13,871 nucleotides of DNA from Chloroflexota bacterium (GTDB lineage Bacteria > Chloroflexota > Anaerolineae > 4572-78 > J111), in the NCBI GenBank assembly GCA_003694775.1, contig RFJV01000291.1:1-13871 (forward strand), read 5' to 3'. The notes beneath the pieces were generated by a model. The model saw only the letters and a list, made by a program, of their open reading frames with translations, made no database searches and had not been told where the DNA came from. The position numbers and the translations under genes are program-made. Shown here in pieces: positions 11,681 to 13,871 of this stretch (its first letter is position 1; the number at the start of each line of letters is the position of its first letter).

Positions 11681-13871
11681 TCACCGCGCCGTTTCGACCC
11701 ACAGGCTCCGGCCATCGGTGATGAACTCTATCGTGCCCCGTTCGTCGGTCCGGAGCACCGCCGCGCCAATGGCCTCGTACCGGGCCAGCACCTCCGGCGA
11801 TGGATGCCCAAAGCGGTTGTCTGCCCCCACAGAAACGGCTACCACCTGCGGGTCAACCGCCTCCAGCCAGGCCGGGCTGGAGGATGTCTTGCTCCCGTGA
11901 TGGGGACTCTTCAGCACCGTGGCCCGGAGCGGCAGACCGGCTTCCAGCATGGCCTGCTCCACCGGTGCTTCCACGTCGCCCGGCAGTAAAAAGCTGACCT
12001 GCCCGTACGCCAGCCGCAGAACCACCGAATGGTTGTTGACCTCGTCCGCGCCCGCCGAAGCCGGCCCCGGATTCAGCACCGACAGCGAAACACCGTTCCC
12101 CAGGTTGACCTGCATTCCCTGCCGCGCCGTGATAGGCGCAGCCCCCGCGCTTGCCAGCGCCTGCTCCCACTGGCGGTACAGCGCCTCGCTGACTGCCACA
12201 TCGCTGACCAGCACCTGTTCCAGCCGGTAGCGCGCCGGCAGTTCCACCAGTCCGGCCAGATGGTCGGCGTCCGGGTGGGTGTTGACCACCAGCTCCAGGG
12301 TGCGGTCCCAGAAGGGCATCTGCTGGCCCAGCCGCCAGACCAGGGCGGTGGGCGACGGGCCGCCATCCACCAGCATTTGCCGCCCGTCGGGCAAAGTGAC
12401 CAAAATGGCATCGCCCTGCCCCACGTCCAGCACGGCCACGTGCAGACGGCCATCGGGCAGGGAGGCCACCGCCAGCCAGACGGCCAGGGCTACCGCCCCC
12501 GCCCCACCGACCCACAGCCGGGTCTCCGCGGCGGCCAGGGCCGGCATTTTAAATCGACCCGCCGGCGGCGGGTCAGCCGGACGCCGGTTCATCCACCACA
12601 CCCAGCCGGCAAGCAGGATGTACAGGGCCAGCAACAGCCACAGGGGAACCCGGCCCAGGTCCAGCGAGGCAAAGGGCCAGCGGGCCGTCCACTCCACCAT
12701 CGCCACCGACCAGGCCAGCGGCAGGCGGACCAGCCAGCCCAAAGCCTGTCCTGCTGGAAGCCAGACCAGCCCGGCCAGCACTGCCAGCCCACCGACGGTC
12801 ATTATCGGCGGCTGGACCGGCAGGATGAGCAGGTTGGTCAGCAGGGACACCAGCGACAGCCGGCCAAACTGGTAAACAATCAGCGGCGCGGTGATGATTT
12901 GGGCCGCCAGGGTCACCACCAGCAGTTCGCTCAGCAGGGCCATCACCGTACCGGCCCGGTCGCGGCGCAGAAGGCGGGTCAACCAGCCAAAAATCAACCG
13001 TTCCAGCGGCGGAACCAGCACAATCAGTCCCAGGGTCGCCAGAAAGCTGAGCTGGAAGCCCACATCCCACAGAATCAGCGGGTTGTGCAGGCTCAGCAGA
13101 AGGCCGGAGGCAAAAAGCGTGTTCAGGGCCAGACCGGGCCGGCCCACCCAGATGGACAGCACCCACAGCCCGCCCATCACCGCGGCCCGCAGAACCGCCG
13201 CGTCTGCGCCAACCAGCAGGGTGTACAGCCCAATACCGGCCAGGGTAAGCAGAGGGGCGTACCGTTTGCCGGCCAGCTTCTGCCCCAGCAGAAGAAAAAT
13301 AGCGGCAATGAGGGAGATGTTGCTCCCGGAAATGACGATGATGTGGGATGTGCCGGTCAGGTTGAACTCTTCGTACAGCGCCGGCGGAATGCCGGACCGG
13401 ATTCCCAGCAGAATGCCGTTCAGCAGGGAGGCGTACGGTTCGTCGAGAATACGGTTGATGACCTGCGAGGCCGCGGCCTTAAAAGCCAGCAGGCCGGTCC
13501 AGAAGGGGTGGCCCTGCCCGCTTTCCAGGCGGGTCACCGTGGGGCGGCGGATGAGAGTGTACACCCCGCGGCGGGCCAGATAGTCCCGGTAGGAAAAATC
13601 TTCAAAAACCGGGGGCGTTTCCAGCCGTCCGACCAGCCGCAGGCGGTCGCCGTAGCGGTATTCCGGGTAGCGGGGCAGACGCACCAGGGCCTCGCCGTGG
13701 ACGGGCCGGGTAGTGCCCTGAAGGGTCAGGGTTTCGGCGCGCAGGTGCAGGTAAAGCACGCTGTCCCGCGTGTCGGGCGCGTCGGCAACCAGGCCGGTGA
13801 GGGCCACGGGGTGCGGCAGGTCGTTATAATAGGCCAGGTCAGAGGCGGTGAAGGAGGGTTGGGCAAGCTGG
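11681..13871 (-). CDS. comEC: ComEC/Rec2 DNA-uptake channel (5' partial)
   Basis: Inner-membrane channel that carries single-stranded DNA into the cytoplasm during natural transformation. The frame stays open from the stop at 11681-11683 to the right edge, with plausible protein (SDLAYYNDLPHPVALTG) upstream of the GTG at 13807, so the true start is outside the window. An N-terminal soluble domain of the DUF4131 kind is followed by the multi-helix Competence domain with TGTSHIIVISGSNISLI and GADAAVLRAAVMG. At the C-terminus is a metallo-beta-lactamase-like domain with DVGQGD (12410-12427), HPDADH (12260-12277), NNHSVVLRL, LLPGDVE and KSPHHGS (11891-11911). All its metal-binding motifs look intact. 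It converges on the respiratory operon and appears functionally unrelated. About 730 codons are visible, near the usual full length, so little is missing. Confidence 0.95.
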   Translation of the reverse strand, partial: QLAQPSFTASDLAYYNDLPHPVALTGLVADAPDTRDSVLYLHLRAETLTLQGTTRPVHGEALVRLPRYPEYRYGDRLRLVGRLETPPVFEDFSYRDYLARRGVYTLIRRPTVTRLESGQGHPFWTGLLAFKAAASQVINRILDEPYASLLNGILLGIRSGIPPALYEEFNLTGTSHIIVISGSNISLIAAIFLLLGQKLAGKRYAPLLTLAGIGLYTLLVGADAAVLRAAVMGGLWVLSIWVGRPGLALNTLFASGLLLSLHNPLILWDVGFQLSFLATLGLIVLVPPLERLIFGWLTRLLRRDRAGTVMALLSELLVVTLAAQIITAPLIVYQFGRLSLVSLLTNLLILPVQPPIMTVGGLAVLAGLVWLPAGQALGWLVRLPLAWSVAMVEWTARWPFASLDLGRVPLWLLLALYILLAGWVWWMNRRPADPPPAGRFKMPALAAAETRLWVGGAGAVALAVWLAVASLPDGRLHVAVLDVGQGDAILVTLPDGRQMLVDGGPSPTALVWRLGQQMPFWDRTLELVVNTHPDADHLAGLVELPARYRLEQVLVSDVAVSEALYRQWEQALASAGAAPITARQGMQVNLGNGVSLSVLNPGPASAGADEVNNHSVVLRLAYGQVSFLLPGDVEAPVEQAMLEAGLPLRATVLKSPHHGSKTSSSPAWLEAVDPQVVAVSVGADNRFGHPSPEVLARYEAIGAAVLRTDERGTIEFITDGRSLWVETAR

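Noticed and set aside
11681..13807. GTG at 13807 as the true start of comEC
   Set aside because: In-frame sequence up to the window edge continues with ComEC-like residues, so the gene is cut by the edge.

Overview
The window is about 13.9 kb of GC-rich bacterial DNA. It reads as a chromosomal piece of a Chloroflexota (Anaerolineae-like) bacterium or a close relative. That placement is an inference from three things: the style of the split cytochrome b, the membrane-anchored multihaem cytochromes, and the degenerate CAATCxx heptamer arrays between genes. There is no rRNA or other marker to confirm it, and no tRNA, CRISPR array or mobile element was seen.

Layout, left to right. (1) Bases 2-2223: a sensor histidine kinase cut by the left edge and an overlapping NarL/FixJ-type response regulator, closed by a very strong intrinsic terminator. 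(2) Bases 2325-2542: a gene-poor leader. (3) Bases 2543-11585: seven co-directional genes forming one probable respiratory operon. They encode a 12-haem c-type cytochrome with a C-terminal coiled coil and membrane anchor, a membrane-anchored TPR protein, a GltD-like FAD/NAD(P)/Fe-S oxidoreductase, a cytochrome b6-like protein, a subunit IV-like protein, a Rieske protein, and a cytochrome with four fused c domains. A terminator-like hairpin follows. (4) Bases 11681-13871, opposite strand: a convergent comEC DNA-uptake channel gene cut by the right edge.

How the genes could work together (inference). The b6/subunit IV/Rieske core would oxidise quinol at the outer face and pass electrons to the tetrahaem and 12-haem cytochromes, both predicted outside. 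The FAD/Fe-S protein has no signal peptide or membrane helix, so it should sit in the cytoplasm, where it could exchange electrons between NAD(P)(H) and the complex. The TPR protein, predicted to face outward, may be an assembly or docking factor. No terminal oxidase or substrate-specific reductase is in the window, so the final donor and acceptor are unknown.

The most interesting points are this combination of a Rieske/cytochrome b complex with a GltD-like module and a 12-haem cytochrome, the replacement of the usual Qo-site PEWY glutamate by proline, an apparent duplicated segment in the NAD(P)-binding domain of the flavoprotein, and related heptamer repeat arrays placed just upstream of two start codons in the operon.
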